Shown one piece after another: positions 23,072 through 32,217 of a DNA stretch of 64,000 nucleotides; position 1 is the first letter of the stretch, and each line of letters starts with the position of its first letter. Source of the DNA: Flavobacterium profundi (GTDB taxonomy: Bacteria; Bacteroidota; Bacteroidia; Flavobacteriales; Flavobacteriaceae); the NCBI RefSeq assembly GCF_006491645.1, contig NZ_VDCZ01000001.1, positions 62,001-126,000 on the forward strand. The letters are read 5' to 3'. Below the pieces are notes generated by a model, which saw only the letters and a list, made by a program, of their open reading frames with translations, did not search any database and had not been told where the DNA came from. A program made the position numbers and the translations under genes.

Positions 23072-25426
23072 ATGAAATTAAAATTATTTATTTTACTTGC
23101 ATTGAGTAGTTGGTATTCCCTATTTGCTCAAATCTCTGGAAATATTTCAGGAAAAGTAATCGACAAAAAAACAAATGAACCTTTACCTTATGTGACCATT
23201 GTGGTAAAACATGACGCAACTTTGGTTACAGGTGGCATTACCAATGAAACTGGAAATTTTGAAATTAATAAATTAGTCCCTCAAAAATATACTCTTGAAA
23301 TTCAGTTTATTGGTTACAAAACTTTAATCAAAGAAGTAGATTTATCTGAAAATTCACGTATCGACTTAGGCACCATTGCCATTGAAGAAGATGTGGCTCA
23401 GTTAGCCGGTGTAGAAGTCGTGAAAGAGCGTTCAATCATGGAACAAAAAATCGACCGAAAAGTAATTAATGTGGGCAAAGATTTAATCAGTGCTGGTGCT
23501 ACTGCCGGAGAAATCATGAATAACATTCCTTCGGTTTCAGTTGATCCACAAACCAATCAAATTACATTAAGAGGAAATTCGAATGTACGAATTCTTATTG
23601 ATGGAAAACCAACGAATCTATCACCCGAACAAATATTAAAACAAATTCCATCGGCTTCTATCAAACAAATTGAATTAATTACCAATCCATCGGCAAAATA
23701 TAATCCGGAAGGAATGAGTGGTATTATTAATATTGTATTGCATAAAAATGCAAATGATGGTTTTAATGGTTCGGTAAATTCTGGAGTTACTTTTGGTATT
23801 ACTCCTAAAGTAAATTCGTCTTTAGACTTGAATTATAAAACAGGTAAAGTGAATTTCTATGGTAATTATGGTTTCAATCATGGAAAAAATGCCAATAATG
23901 GGTATATCAATAGTTTTGAAACCAACAACAGAAACAGACAAGACTTTGATTTCAACAATAAAAACACATCCCATTTATTCAAAATAGGAATGGATTATTT
24001 TATTAACGACAAAAACACAGTTTCTTTTTATACCACGCAAAATCTTTTTTATGGTGGCGCTATTGGTCGTACCGATGTTAATTATGAAGACCCAGCAACT
24101 AATGACATATTACAGCTATTCAATTCTAAAAGTGACAACACTTCGCAAGCATACAACTTTGATTACAAACACAATTTTAAAAAAGAAGGCGAAAATATTG
24201 AATTAGAAGTTAATTTTAATCAAAATGATAGTCCTGAACGCACAACATTTGAGTTTCCACTCATCCCAAGTTATACATTAAATACTGTAGATAACACAAA
24301 CGACAATGTAATTATTAATTTGGATTATGTAAATCCATTAAATGAAACGACCAAATTAGAAACAGGGTTAGAAACCCGAATTGAGTCAACTGATAATTTA
24401 TTAAATGTGAACAACAATTATAATTCTAGTTTTAGTTACGAAAGAAAAATATATTCTGCTTATGCTACTTATGGAAAACAGTGGAAAAAATGGAGCGCGC
24501 AAGCGGGAGCGCGATTAGAAAAATTTGAAGCCGCAGCCGATTTTAATCAAGTAGGAAATGCAAGTGCTCATTTTTCTGATAGCTTTGTAACAGTGTATCC
24601 TTCTGGATTTGTAAGTTATAATCCGAATGACAACAACTCATTCAACTTTAGTGTTGCCAGACGCGTGGATCGTGCCAGCATTCAACAAGTAAACCCAATT
24701 AGAGAATGGTCAACACCAACTATCGATTCAAAAGGTAATCCTGATTTAAAACCTCAGTTTACCAATTCTTTTGAATTGAATTATACTCGTAGAACTAAAA
24801 TTGGTTCCATTACATCTGGTATTTTTTATAGAAAAATTTATGATGAAATCAATCGATATATTTACGAAAGTCCAACAGATCCTAACAAAAACATCTTAAG
24901 TTATGATAACTTTAAAGATAATGATGCCTATGGAATGGAAGTTTCTGGAAATTTAAACTTTACAAAATGGTGGAGTGCTAATTTTGGAGTTGATGCTTAT
25001 TTTAGAAAAATAAGAGGTGTGGTAAGTACTGATTTTGTGGAAGCAGATGCTACTATTTTTAATGCGCGTATCAATAACTCTTTTAAAGCTACCAAAGATT
25101 TACGTTTTCAACTTTTTGGAATGTACAGAGGAGAAGACATCAGTTTACAATTTATCAGAAAACCGATGTGGAGAACCGATTTAGGTGCAAGTTACACTGT
25201 TTTAGGTGGAAAAGGAACCATTAGCGCTCGTTTTAGCGATATGTTTAAAGCAATGAAATTCAGTTTTGATGGTGACTTGCCTTATCCACAATCTGGTGCT
25301 TTTCATTGGGAAAGTCAAACGGTATATCTAGGATTTAATTATCGTTTTGGTGGTGGAAAAAACAGAGCCTTACAACGCAAAGAAAGAGACAATAATCAAA
25401 CCCAAAAAAGCGGTGGATTATTATAA
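23072..25426 (+). CDS. TonB-dependent receptor-like outer-membrane protein (OMP_b-brl family)
   Basis: 784 residues. Signal peptide ending near LFA-QISGN. A carboxypeptidase regulatory-like beta-sandwich follows (residues 22-105, GKVIDKKTNEPLPYVTI and IGYKTLIKEVDLSE). Then a plug domain (residues 120-225, IMNNIPSVSVDPQTNQITLR, IKQIELITNPSAKYNPEG) and a large C-terminal beta-barrel of the outer membrane beta-barrel family (PF14905 type) ending FNYRFGGGKN plus a charged tail. Substrate unknown, and no SusD partner is adjacent. The tail past the last strand is unusual for a barrel but common in this subfamily. Confidence 0.88.
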   Translation: MKLKLFILLALSSWYSLFAQISGNISGKVIDKKTNEPLPYVTIVVKHDATLVTGGITNETGNFEINKLVPQKYTLEIQFIGYKTLIKEVDLSENSRIDLGTIAIEEDVAQLAGVEVVKERSIMEQKIDRKVINVGKDLISAGATAGEIMNNIPSVSVDPQTNQITLRGNSNVRILIDGKPTNLSPEQILKQIPSASIKQIELITNPSAKYNPEGMSGIINIVLHKNANDGFNGSVNSGVTFGITPKVNSSLDLNYKTGKVNFYGNYGFNHGKNANNGYINSFETNNRNRQDFDFNNKNTSHLFKIGMDYFINDKNTVSFYTTQNLFYGGAIGRTDVNYEDPATNDILQLFNSKSDNTSQAYNFDYKHNFKKEGENIELEVNFNQNDSPERTTFEFPLIPSYTLNTVDNTNDNVIINLDYVNPLNETTKLETGLETRIESTDNLLNVNNNYNSSFSYERKIYSAYATYGKQWKKWSAQAGARLEKFEAAADFNQVGNASAHFSDSFVTVYPSGFVSYNPNDNNSFNFSVARRVDRASIQQVNPIREWSTPTIDSKGNPDLKPQFTNSFELNYTRRTKIGSITSGIFYRKIYDEINRYIYESPTDPNKNILSYDNFKDNDAYGMEVSGNLNFTKWWSANFGVDAYFRKIRGVVSTDFVEADATIFNARINNSFKATKDLRFQLFGMYRGEDISLQFIRKPMWRTDLGASYTVLGGKGTISARFSDMFKAMKFSFDGDLPYPQSGAFHWESQTVYLGFNYRFGGGKNRALQRKERDNNQTQKSGGLL

Positions 25427-25442
25427 ATCTTGTTAAAAAAGA

Positions 25443-25470
25443 AAATGCGATTCAAAATTGAATCGCATTT
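25443..25470. terminator. bidirectional hairpin terminator
   Basis: AAATGCGATTCAA (25443-25455) pairs perfectly with TTGAATCGCATTT (25458-25470). It separates the convergent TonB receptor and KAS III genes. Confidence 0.9.
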
Positions 25471-25490
25471 TTTATATTTATTAATTAAGA

Positions 25491-26498
25491 TTACCATCTA
25501 ATTATCACACTTCCCCAAGTAAAACCACTACCAAAAGCAGCTAATACTACTAAATCGCCTTCTTTTATTTTTCCTTTTTCCCATGCTTCTGTTAAAGCAA
25601 TAGGAATAGAAGCTGCAGTTGTATTACCATATTTCTGAATATTGTTATACACTTGATCATCTGTCAACCTAAATTTTTGTTGGATAAACTGAGAAATTCT
25701 CAAATTGGCTTGATGTGGTACTAATAAATTAATATCGGATACCTGTAAATTATTAGCTTGTAAACCTTCATTTATTACTTCACTGAAACGAACTACTGCA
25801 TTTTTAAACACAAATTGTCCATTCATATAAGGATAATAACTCTCATCATTAGGATCATTATCAGCTATAATATCTGTAACCCATCTTTTCCCCATTCCTG
25901 GAGCAATTAATGATAATTCTTCTGCATGTTGTCCTTCTGAATGCAAGTGCGTAGATAAAATTCCTTTTGTAGTATCTTCTTCTCTACTCAAAATAGCAGC
26001 TCCTGCTCCATCTCCAAAAATAACGGAAACACCTCTACCTCTTGTTGTCATATCTAATCCAGTAGAATGTAATTCAGAACCAATGACTAATATGTTTTTA
26101 TACATACCTGTCTTTATGAATTGATCAGCTACAGAAATGGCATACACAAAACCAGAACATTGGTTTCTAACATCTAATGCACCAATTGTTTTTAAACCTA
26201 AATCGCGTTGCACTAAAACACCTGGTCCTGGAAAATAATAATCTGGACTTAAAGTAGCAAAAATGACAAAATCAATATCATCCTTATCAATTTTGGCTCT
26301 TTCAATGGCAATTTTAGCTGCTTTTACACCCATTGATGTTGTGGTGTCTTCTCCTCTAATGATATGTCTACGCTCTTGAATACCGGTTCTTTCTTGAATC
26401 CATTCATCATTGGTGTCCATAATTTTAGACAAATCATCATTGGTTACTATATTGTCAGGAACATAATATCCTAATCCTGTTATTTTTGAATGATACAT
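25491..26498 (-). CDS. 3-oxoacyl-ACP synthase III family protein
   Basis: 335 residues of the thiolase fold. Catalytic triad: Cys114 (RNQCSGFVYA), His262 (VPHQANLRI) and Asn292 (GNTTAAS). The C-terminal GSGFTWGSVIIRW is typical. FabH-type enzymes start fatty acid synthesis from acetyl-CoA and malonyl-ACP. No plsX or rpmF neighbour is present, so this is probably a second KAS III used for special acyl chains rather than the housekeeping fabH. Single gene. Confidence 0.9.
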   Translation of the reverse strand: MYHSKITGLGYYVPDNIVTNDDLSKIMDTNDEWIQERTGIQERRHIIRGEDTTTSMGVKAAKIAIERAKIDKDDIDFVIFATLSPDYYFPGPGVLVQRDLGLKTIGALDVRNQCSGFVYAISVADQFIKTGMYKNILVIGSELHSTGLDMTTRGRGVSVIFGDGAGAAILSREEDTTKGILSTHLHSEGQHAEELSLIAPGMGKRWVTDIIADNDPNDESYYPYMNGQFVFKNAVVRFSEVINEGLQANNLQVSDINLLVPHQANLRISQFIQQKFRLTDDQVYNNIQKYGNTTAASIPIALTEAWEKGKIKEGDLVVLAAFGSGFTWGSVIIRW

Positions 26499-26682
26499 TT
26501 CTTACACTATTAATATTTTAGGGAGGACAAATTTAATAAATTATCATTTTAAATGAATTATCTAGCTGTTTTTTTCGGTAATCTCAAATTTACAGATTTT
26601 AAACTTACATTTTAACAAAATTTACAGATTTTCCGATTTTAATTGGATTATTTTTGAGCAACTAACCATTTTTTATTTTACA

Positions 26683-29097
26683 ATGAAAGTATTTTTTATT
26701 AGTGCATGCCTTTTAATTGCTGGTTTCTCTAGCTTTTCTCAGGAAAATGTAACCTACCAAAAACCCCCACAAGAAATTTTAACCTTAGCAGATTACCAAA
26801 GAGCGCCAAGTGTTTCCATGGATTCTAAAAAAGAATACATGTTATTAACGTATAGAAATACGTATAAAAATTTAGAAGATTTAAGTCAGGAAGAAATGCG
26901 TTTAGGAGGATTGCGCATTAATCCCGTAACTAATATTTCTAGTACAATTACATACGCAAACAACTTAAAAATTGGTACGGTTAAAAACAAATCTGAAACT
27001 CAAGTTTCAGGCTTACCTGATAACCCAAAGATTGCTAATATTTCTTGGTCACCCAATGAAAAATATATTGCTTTTACGCACACAACTTCACAAGGTGTAA
27101 CTCTTTGGTATATTGATGTTGCCACAGCAAAAGCTACAAAATTAAGCAAGGTATTTTTAAATGCCAATATGGGAAACCCTATCAGCTGGTACAAAGACAG
27201 TAAGGCTTTATTAGTAACAACTTTAGCAACCAATCCACCCGCTTTAATCAATTCAAAAGAAGCATTACCTAAAGGTCCAATTGTATCTGAAAGCGAAGGA
27301 AAAGTTTCTCAAAACAGAACCTATCAAGATTTATTAAAAAACAAAGCTGACGAAGCCAACTTTGTAACTTTAGCAACATCAAAGGTTGATAAAATCGATT
27401 TAGATGGAAACCGAACTTCTTTTAGCAAAACTTCTGGATTGTTTTCTGATGTTAGTTTTTCACCAGATGGTAATTATGTTATGATTACTTCTATTGAAAA
27501 ACCTTTTTCTTATTTGGTTCCTTATTATCGATTTCCTCAAATCACGGTTGTTTATGATATAAATGGTAATGAAATTAAAACGGTAAATGAAGTACCTCTT
27601 AATGAAATTTCTCCTAAAGGCTTTATGTCTACTCGCACAGGTAAAAGAAATATGGCTTGGAGAAGTGATGTTCCAGCAACACTTTATTATGTGGAAGCTT
27701 TAGATGGGGGTGATCAAGCGAATGAAGTTCCTTTTAGAGACGAAGTTTTTTTATGGGAAGCGCCCTTTACTAATGCACCTCAATCGTTATTAAAAGTACA
27801 ACAACGTTTTGCTGGAATACAATGGGGAAATAACACAACAGCTATTCTTTCGGATTACTGGTACGACACTAGAAACAGTAAAACCTACCTTATCAACCCT
27901 TCGGTTAATGGTGCGGAACCGAAATTAATTTGGGACCGAAATTACCAAGATAAATATAGTGATCCAGGTAGTTTCGAAAGCAAGAAAAACGATTTTGGAA
28001 ATTATGTTTTAACCATTGAAAACAATAAAATGTTTTTATTAGGCGACGGTTTTACCAAAGAAGGACAATTCCCTTTTATTGATGAATTTGACATAAAAAC
28101 ATTAAAAACCAAACGCATTTACACTTCTAAACTAACTGATAAAAAAGAAGACTTACTATCTATTGAAGACAGTAAAAAAGGAGATGTTTTGGTCATGTTG
28201 CAATCTAAAAATGAATATCCAAATTATTATTTTCGAAATTTAAAAACAAAAAAAATCACACCCATCACCGCTTTTAAAAATCCTTTTAAAAGTTTGAACA
28301 ATGTGTATAAAGAAGTTATTACATACAAAAGAAACGACGGTGTAACGCTTTCTGGAACTTTATATTTACCTGCTAATTACGACAGAAACAAAAAAGATCA
28401 GAAATTACCTTTATTGATTTGGGCTTATCCAGAAGAATTTAAAGATAAAAATAGTGCCGGACAAACCACTCAAAATCCAAATGATTTCACCTTTCCATAT
28501 TATGGCTCTTTTGTATATTGGGTAACCAGAGGTTATGCCGTTTTAGACGATGCTTCTTTTCCTATTATTGGTGAAGGAACGACAGAACCAAACGATACTT
28601 TTATTCCACAATTAGTGGCTAATGCTAAAGCAGCAATAGATGCTGTAGATGATTTAGGATATATTAATAGAAAAAAAGTGGCTGTTGGCGGACATTCTTA
28701 TGGTGCTTTTATGACTGCAAATTTATTAACACACTCTGATTTATTTGCTTGTGGAATTGCGAGAAGTGGTGCTTACAATAGAACCTTAACACCATTTGGC
28801 TTTCAAAGTGAACAGAGAAACTATTGGGATGTTCCAGAAGTTTACAATATGATGTCACCTTTTATGAATGCTTCTAAAATGAAAACACCATTACTTTTAG
28901 TGCATGGAGAAGCAGATAATAATCCTGGTACGTTTACATTGCAAACAGAGCGCTATTTCCAAGCTTTAAAAGGATTGGGAGCTCCTGTTAGAATGGTTCT
29001 TCTACCTAAAGAAAGCCATGGTTATGTTGCAGAAGAAAACATCTTTCATCTCTTATGGGAACAAGATCAGTTCTTAGAAAAATATTTAAAAAATTAA
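26683..29097 (+). CDS. S9-family serine peptidase (prolyl oligopeptidase fold)
   Basis: 804 residues. Signal peptide (MKVFFISACLLIAGFSSFS, QE follows) gives export. Residues 30-560 form a WD-like beta-propeller (ISWSPNEKYIAF, VSFSPDGNYVMI), and the alpha/beta-hydrolase domain follows. Catalytic residues: Ser672 in GGHSYGAFM, Asp745 in HGEADNNPG and His779 in ESHGYVAEE. The long propeller and the GEADNNP element resemble the glutamyl/S9D branch rather than classical prolyl endopeptidase. Probably cleaves short peptides in the periplasm. It ends in a terminator shared with the next gene. Confidence 0.9.
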   Translation: MKVFFISACLLIAGFSSFSQENVTYQKPPQEILTLADYQRAPSVSMDSKKEYMLLTYRNTYKNLEDLSQEEMRLGGLRINPVTNISSTITYANNLKIGTVKNKSETQVSGLPDNPKIANISWSPNEKYIAFTHTTSQGVTLWYIDVATAKATKLSKVFLNANMGNPISWYKDSKALLVTTLATNPPALINSKEALPKGPIVSESEGKVSQNRTYQDLLKNKADEANFVTLATSKVDKIDLDGNRTSFSKTSGLFSDVSFSPDGNYVMITSIEKPFSYLVPYYRFPQITVVYDINGNEIKTVNEVPLNEISPKGFMSTRTGKRNMAWRSDVPATLYYVEALDGGDQANEVPFRDEVFLWEAPFTNAPQSLLKVQQRFAGIQWGNNTTAILSDYWYDTRNSKTYLINPSVNGAEPKLIWDRNYQDKYSDPGSFESKKNDFGNYVLTIENNKMFLLGDGFTKEGQFPFIDEFDIKTLKTKRIYTSKLTDKKEDLLSIEDSKKGDVLVMLQSKNEYPNYYFRNLKTKKITPITAFKNPFKSLNNVYKEVITYKRNDGVTLSGTLYLPANYDRNKKDQKLPLLIWAYPEEFKDKNSAGQTTQNPNDFTFPYYGSFVYWVTRGYAVLDDASFPIIGEGTTEPNDTFIPQLVANAKAAIDAVDDLGYINRKKVAVGGHSYGAFMTANLLTHSDLFACGIARSGAYNRTLTPFGFQSEQRNYWDVPEVYNMMSPFMNASKMKTPLLLVHGEADNNPGTFTLQTERYFQALKGLGAPVRMVLLPKESHGYVAEENIFHLLWEQDQFLEKYLKN

Positions 29098-29104
29098 AAA
29101 GATA

Positions 29105-29138
29105 AAAAATAGACTTGTAAAACTACAAGTCTATTTTT
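29105..29138. terminator. bidirectional terminator overlapping the end of the ABC gene
   Basis: A 15-bp perfect stem: 29105-29119 (AAAAATAGACTTGTA) with 29124-29138. The convergent ABC gene stop codon is at 29123-29125, so the last codons of that gene form one arm of the hairpin. Confidence 0.9.
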
Positions 29139-30052
29139 ATTTTTAGACCTACTGTAGTATTCGGCACTATTCCATATTTATTTTCAAAGAAAATGGTTTG
29201 GTTACCCAAAGTCGATTCAATTAGATACGAATTTCCTTTAAAATAGTTTTTCCGAACAACTACTTCAAAGGTAGAATTTTCAGAAATTTCCAATTGATGT
29301 GCATAAAGAAATAAACTATCCTCTTCCCACTTGATTTGATTTACTTCACCAAATAAAGAAGCCGAATAAAAAGAACTTGGGTATTTATAAATTTCTTCCG
29401 TTTGACCAAAATCAACTAATTCTCCTGCTTTCATAACTAAAACCTGATCACAAAATGACAATACATCCTGAGTATCATGAGTGGCTACGATACAACTAAT
29501 TTGCTTTTCTTTTAAATAAGCAAAAATTTTTCTTCTCAAACTGTTTTTTAGAAAATTATCGATATGACTAAAAGGCTCATCAAGTAACAACAATTCAGGT
29601 TCAAGAGCTAAAACTTTAGCCAAAGCTACTCGCTGCATTTGTCCGCCACTTAAAAACTTCACTTTGGTACTTGAGAAAGAAGTCATTTCTACCACTTCTA
29701 ACAATTCCTTTACGCGATTCTTTTTCTCTTCTGGATAAAAGTTAGATAAAAATTTACCTACGTTTTCAGCAACAGTTGTGTAAGGCATTAGGTCAAAATC
29801 TTGAGCCAAATATTTCATTTTTGACATTCCAGGAACCAAATTGGATTTAGGACCTAATACGGGTTCGTCATTCCAAAAAATAGTTCCAAAATCCAAATCA
29901 TGTAACCCGTATATTAATTGTAACAGGGTACTCTTACCACATCCGCTTTCTCCAATAAGGGCTAAAAAATTCCCTTCTTTTAAAGAAAAGCTCATTTTTT
30001 TTATCAAAGGTTCATTCGTATATGAAAATGATATATTTGATACTTTTAACAT
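29123..30052 (-). CDS. ABC transporter ATP-binding protein, orphan
   Basis: 309 residues. Walker A GESGCGKSTLL (about residues 36-46), Q-loop LAQDFDLMPY, signature LSGGQMQRVALA, Walker B LLLLDEPFSHIDN and the switch His in ATHDTQDV. After residue 225 comes a small beta-rich C-terminal domain like the TOBE-type domains of the PotA/FbpC/ModC class, which suggests an importer ATPase. No permease or binding-protein gene adjoins. The last codons overlap the terminator at 29105-29138. Confidence 0.9.
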   Translation of the reverse strand: MLKVSNISFSYTNEPLIKKMSFSLKEGNFLALIGESGCGKSTLLQLIYGLHDLDFGTIFWNDEPVLGPKSNLVPGMSKMKYLAQDFDLMPYTTVAENVGKFLSNFYPEEKKNRVKELLEVVEMTSFSSTKVKFLSGGQMQRVALAKVLALEPELLLLDEPFSHIDNFLKNSLRRKIFAYLKEKQISCIVATHDTQDVLSFCDQVLVMKAGELVDFGQTEEIYKYPSSFYSASLFGEVNQIKWEEDSLFLYAHQLEISENSTFEVVVRKNYFKGNSYLIESTLGNQTIFFENKYGIVPNTTVGLKIKIDL

Positions 30053-30204
30053 TATTTACTCCATTTTTCAACAAACTTACAAATAAATTGACTTTTATGC
30101 GGTCCAAGTTTAAAAACAATACATTGTTAATAAAAAGTATTATGGAACATTGAATTTAATTTCTATCTTGCGGCACCCAAAATAACAACCTATTCTAATT
30201 TAAA

Positions 30205-30801
30205 ATGGTACGAAATTTATTTTCCATTAGTTTCTTTTTTTGCTTATTTACCCTAACTTCTTATGCGCAATTTGGTATAGAAGTAAATTATGGTCTTAAC
30301 GGTGTTTTACAACCTAATATCACAAATTTTTCACATATAGGAGGAGGTCTCTTATATGATTTTAACGAATCTTTCGGTGCTAAGTTAGATTTTGGATCTG
30401 ACCAATTTAGAACCGACAATACTTTTTTTAATAAAGAATCTGGTATTAATATAACTCGTTTTTCACTTCAAGGTACTGCTAATATTTCAGATTTAATTGA
30501 CCCAACAAGCCTTTATAGTTCTTTTAATTTATCGGGACATTTAGGAGGTGGTTATTCTTTTATAAAATCGACAGAACATAAGAATTCAGATAATACCGTA
30601 AATGCTATCATTGGGTTGACCCCAAAACTTAAAATTACCCAAGGATTATATTTCGCAGTAGATGCTTCTGTAATTTTTAACCTCTCTCAACATTATGGTT
30701 TCGATGGTGAATACACTTATGATAATTATCCTAATTCAATTACAGGTATCATGTATAATGTTACAGGAGGATTAATCTATAAGTTTAATGAATATTATTA
30801 A
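30205..30801 (+). CDS. outer-membrane beta-barrel protein
   Basis: 198 residues with signal peptide (LTSYA-QFGIEVNYG). The mature part has alternating hydrophobic strands and aromatic girdles (HIGGGLLYDFNESFGAKLDF, FSLQGTANISDL, GYSFIKSTEHK, GLIYKFNEYY), fitting an eight-stranded OmpX/OmpA-like barrel of the porin family PF13568 type. Function unknown; no operon partner. Own terminator at 30808-30840. Confidence 0.75.
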   Translation: MVRNLFSISFFFCLFTLTSYAQFGIEVNYGLNGVLQPNITNFSHIGGGLLYDFNESFGAKLDFGSDQFRTDNTFFNKESGINITRFSLQGTANISDLIDPTSLYSSFNLSGHLGGGYSFIKSTEHKNSDNTVNAIIGLTPKLKITQGLYFAVDASVIFNLSQHYGFDGEYTYDNYPNSITGIMYNVTGGLIYKFNEYY

Positions 30802-30807
30802 AAACAA

Positions 30808-30840
30808 AAAAAGACTGTTGCGTTAAACAACAGTCTTTTT
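30808..30840. terminator. hairpin terminator between convergent genes
   Basis: AAAAAGACTGTTG (30808-30820) pairs with CAACAGTCTTTTT (30828-30840) over a seven-base loop. Confidence 0.9.
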
Positions 30841-30856
30841 TTTATTGATAGCAATT

Positions 30857-31552
30857 TTAATTTTGTGCTTCTTTTTGAGCGTCTTGTATCATTTTTTCAT
30901 TTGCTACAATTGCAAATTCTACACGTCTGTTTTTACTTCTTCCTGCATCAGTATCATTATCTGCAATTGGATCTGCTTCACCCATACCTTTAATTACAAA
31001 TCGTGAAGAAGAAAGCCCTTTCTGAACTAAATAACTTTTCACACTCGTAGCTCTTTGCTCTGATAAATTTAAGTTATAATCATCTGCACCTTTGCTATCA
31101 GTATAACCAAAGATGGTTATATCTGTATCTGCATAATCTTTAAAAACAGGAACTAATTTATCTAAATTTTGTTTCGCTAAAGGTGTTAAACTTGCTTTAT
31201 TGAAATCAAAATTAACTGAATTTTCTCCTAAAACTAATTGAATTCCTTCTCCTACCCTTTTTACTTCTGCTCCAGGAAGTGCTGTTTCAATTTCTCTTGC
31301 TTGTTTGTCCATTTTGTTACCAATAACGCCCCCTGCAACACCACCTACAACACCACCAATAACTGCTCCAAGAGCACCATTACCACCTTTCCCTACATTA
31401 TTTCCAATAACACCACCAATAATAGCTCCACCAACTGCTCCTATGGCAGCACCACGTTGTGTCTTATTCGAATTTTTAACTGAATTACAACTATTTAAAC
31501 TCATTAACAAACTCATCGAAAGAGCTGTTAACATTACTATTGATTTTTTCAT
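30857..31552 (-). CDS. OmpA-family lipoprotein with glycine zipper
   Basis: 231 residues. Lipoprotein signal with Cys at residue 22 (SLNSCNSVK). Residues 35-80 are a glycine zipper (RGAAIGAVGGAIIGGVIGNN and the following GGVVGGVAGGVIGNKMD), a helical hairpin that inserts into membrane. Residues 110-222 are an OmpA C-terminal domain: VNFDFNKASLTPLAKQNLDK, ITIFGYTDSKGADDYNLNLS, LSEQRATSVKSYL and RSKNRRVEFAI. The domain binds the diaminopimelate of peptidoglycan. The gene lies 13 bp behind a lipocalin-like lipoprotein gene in the same operon. Confidence 0.92.
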   Translation of the reverse strand: MKKSIVMLTALSMSLLMSLNSCNSVKNSNKTQRGAAIGAVGGAIIGGVIGNNVGKGGNGALGAVIGGVVGGVAGGVIGNKMDKQAREIETALPGAEVKRVGEGIQLVLGENSVNFDFNKASLTPLAKQNLDKLVPVFKDYADTDITIFGYTDSKGADDYNLNLSEQRATSVKSYLVQKGLSSSRFVIKGMGEADPIADNDTDAGRSKNRRVEFAIVANEKMIQDAQKEAQN

Positions 31553-31565
31553 TTTATTTATTTTT

Positions 31566-32039
31566 TTAATTATTTCTCACAAATTGATACGTAACTCCTG
31601 TATTTTTCCCTGCAACATCAACATGGTCTACTAATTGAAAAGTAGTTTCTGTTACATTTATTAAATCTAAAACATAACCTGTACCAACTCTTTTTGCTTT
31701 TTCTGCATCTAAAATTTTCATCACAAAACGACCATCCTTATTCACATACCAAGTGATATTGGATGAATATAGAGAACAAGCATCATTCGTTAAACTAAAG
31801 GAACCTTTATTATTGTTAGAAATAAAATTCCATTTACTACCCACAAAACAATTAGAATCTACTAAATCAAAAGAAGTGATTTTTACATATTGTGAATTAG
31901 GATAACTCACTTGAGTTAGTATCCAATCTCCTTTTAATGCAACTTCAGTTTTCATATCCAACTTCGTTCCAACAGGAGAATTTGATTTACATGAGATTAA
32001 TGATAGAATTAAACCCATTAGTATAAGTACTTTTTTCAT
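31566..32039 (-). CDS. lipocalin-like lipoprotein
   Basis: 157 residues. Lipoprotein signal with Cys at residue 17 (LSLISCKSN). The mature part has the lipocalin-family pattern of Bacteroidota (LKGDWILTQVSYP, SKWNFISNNNKGSF, ITWYVNKDGRFVMKIL, and a C-terminal GVTYQFVRNN). The GxW near the first strand supports the lipocalin fold. Probably binds a hydrophobic ligand at the cell envelope. First gene of a two-gene operon with the OmpA lipoprotein, a pairing often seen in flavobacteria. Confidence 0.8.
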   Translation of the reverse strand: MKKVLILMGLILSLISCKSNSPVGTKLDMKTEVALKGDWILTQVSYPNSQYVKITSFDLVDSNCFVGSKWNFISNNNKGSFSLTNDACSLYSSNITWYVNKDGRFVMKILDAEKAKRVGTGYVLDLINVTETTFQLVDHVDVAGKNTGVTYQFVRNN

Positions 32040-32217
32040 ATCTGTTTTATATTAAATTTTCTTTTACAAATGTATATCAGAAACCATCATATTTTTTTAC
32101 ATAATATTATTTTTCGCTTTCAAAATTTCCATTCAGCCAATTTGTCAGTTTCTGAAAATTGGTATTTCTTTTGAACAATAGAGTATATTATTATGTATAA
32201 TTAAAAAAATATCAAAT

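Noticed and set aside
31238-31634. Plus-strand frames over the OmpA glycine zipper
   Set aside because: They come from low-complexity Gly codons read backwards (runs of Thr, Pro, Asn); the minus-strand OmpA protein is certain.
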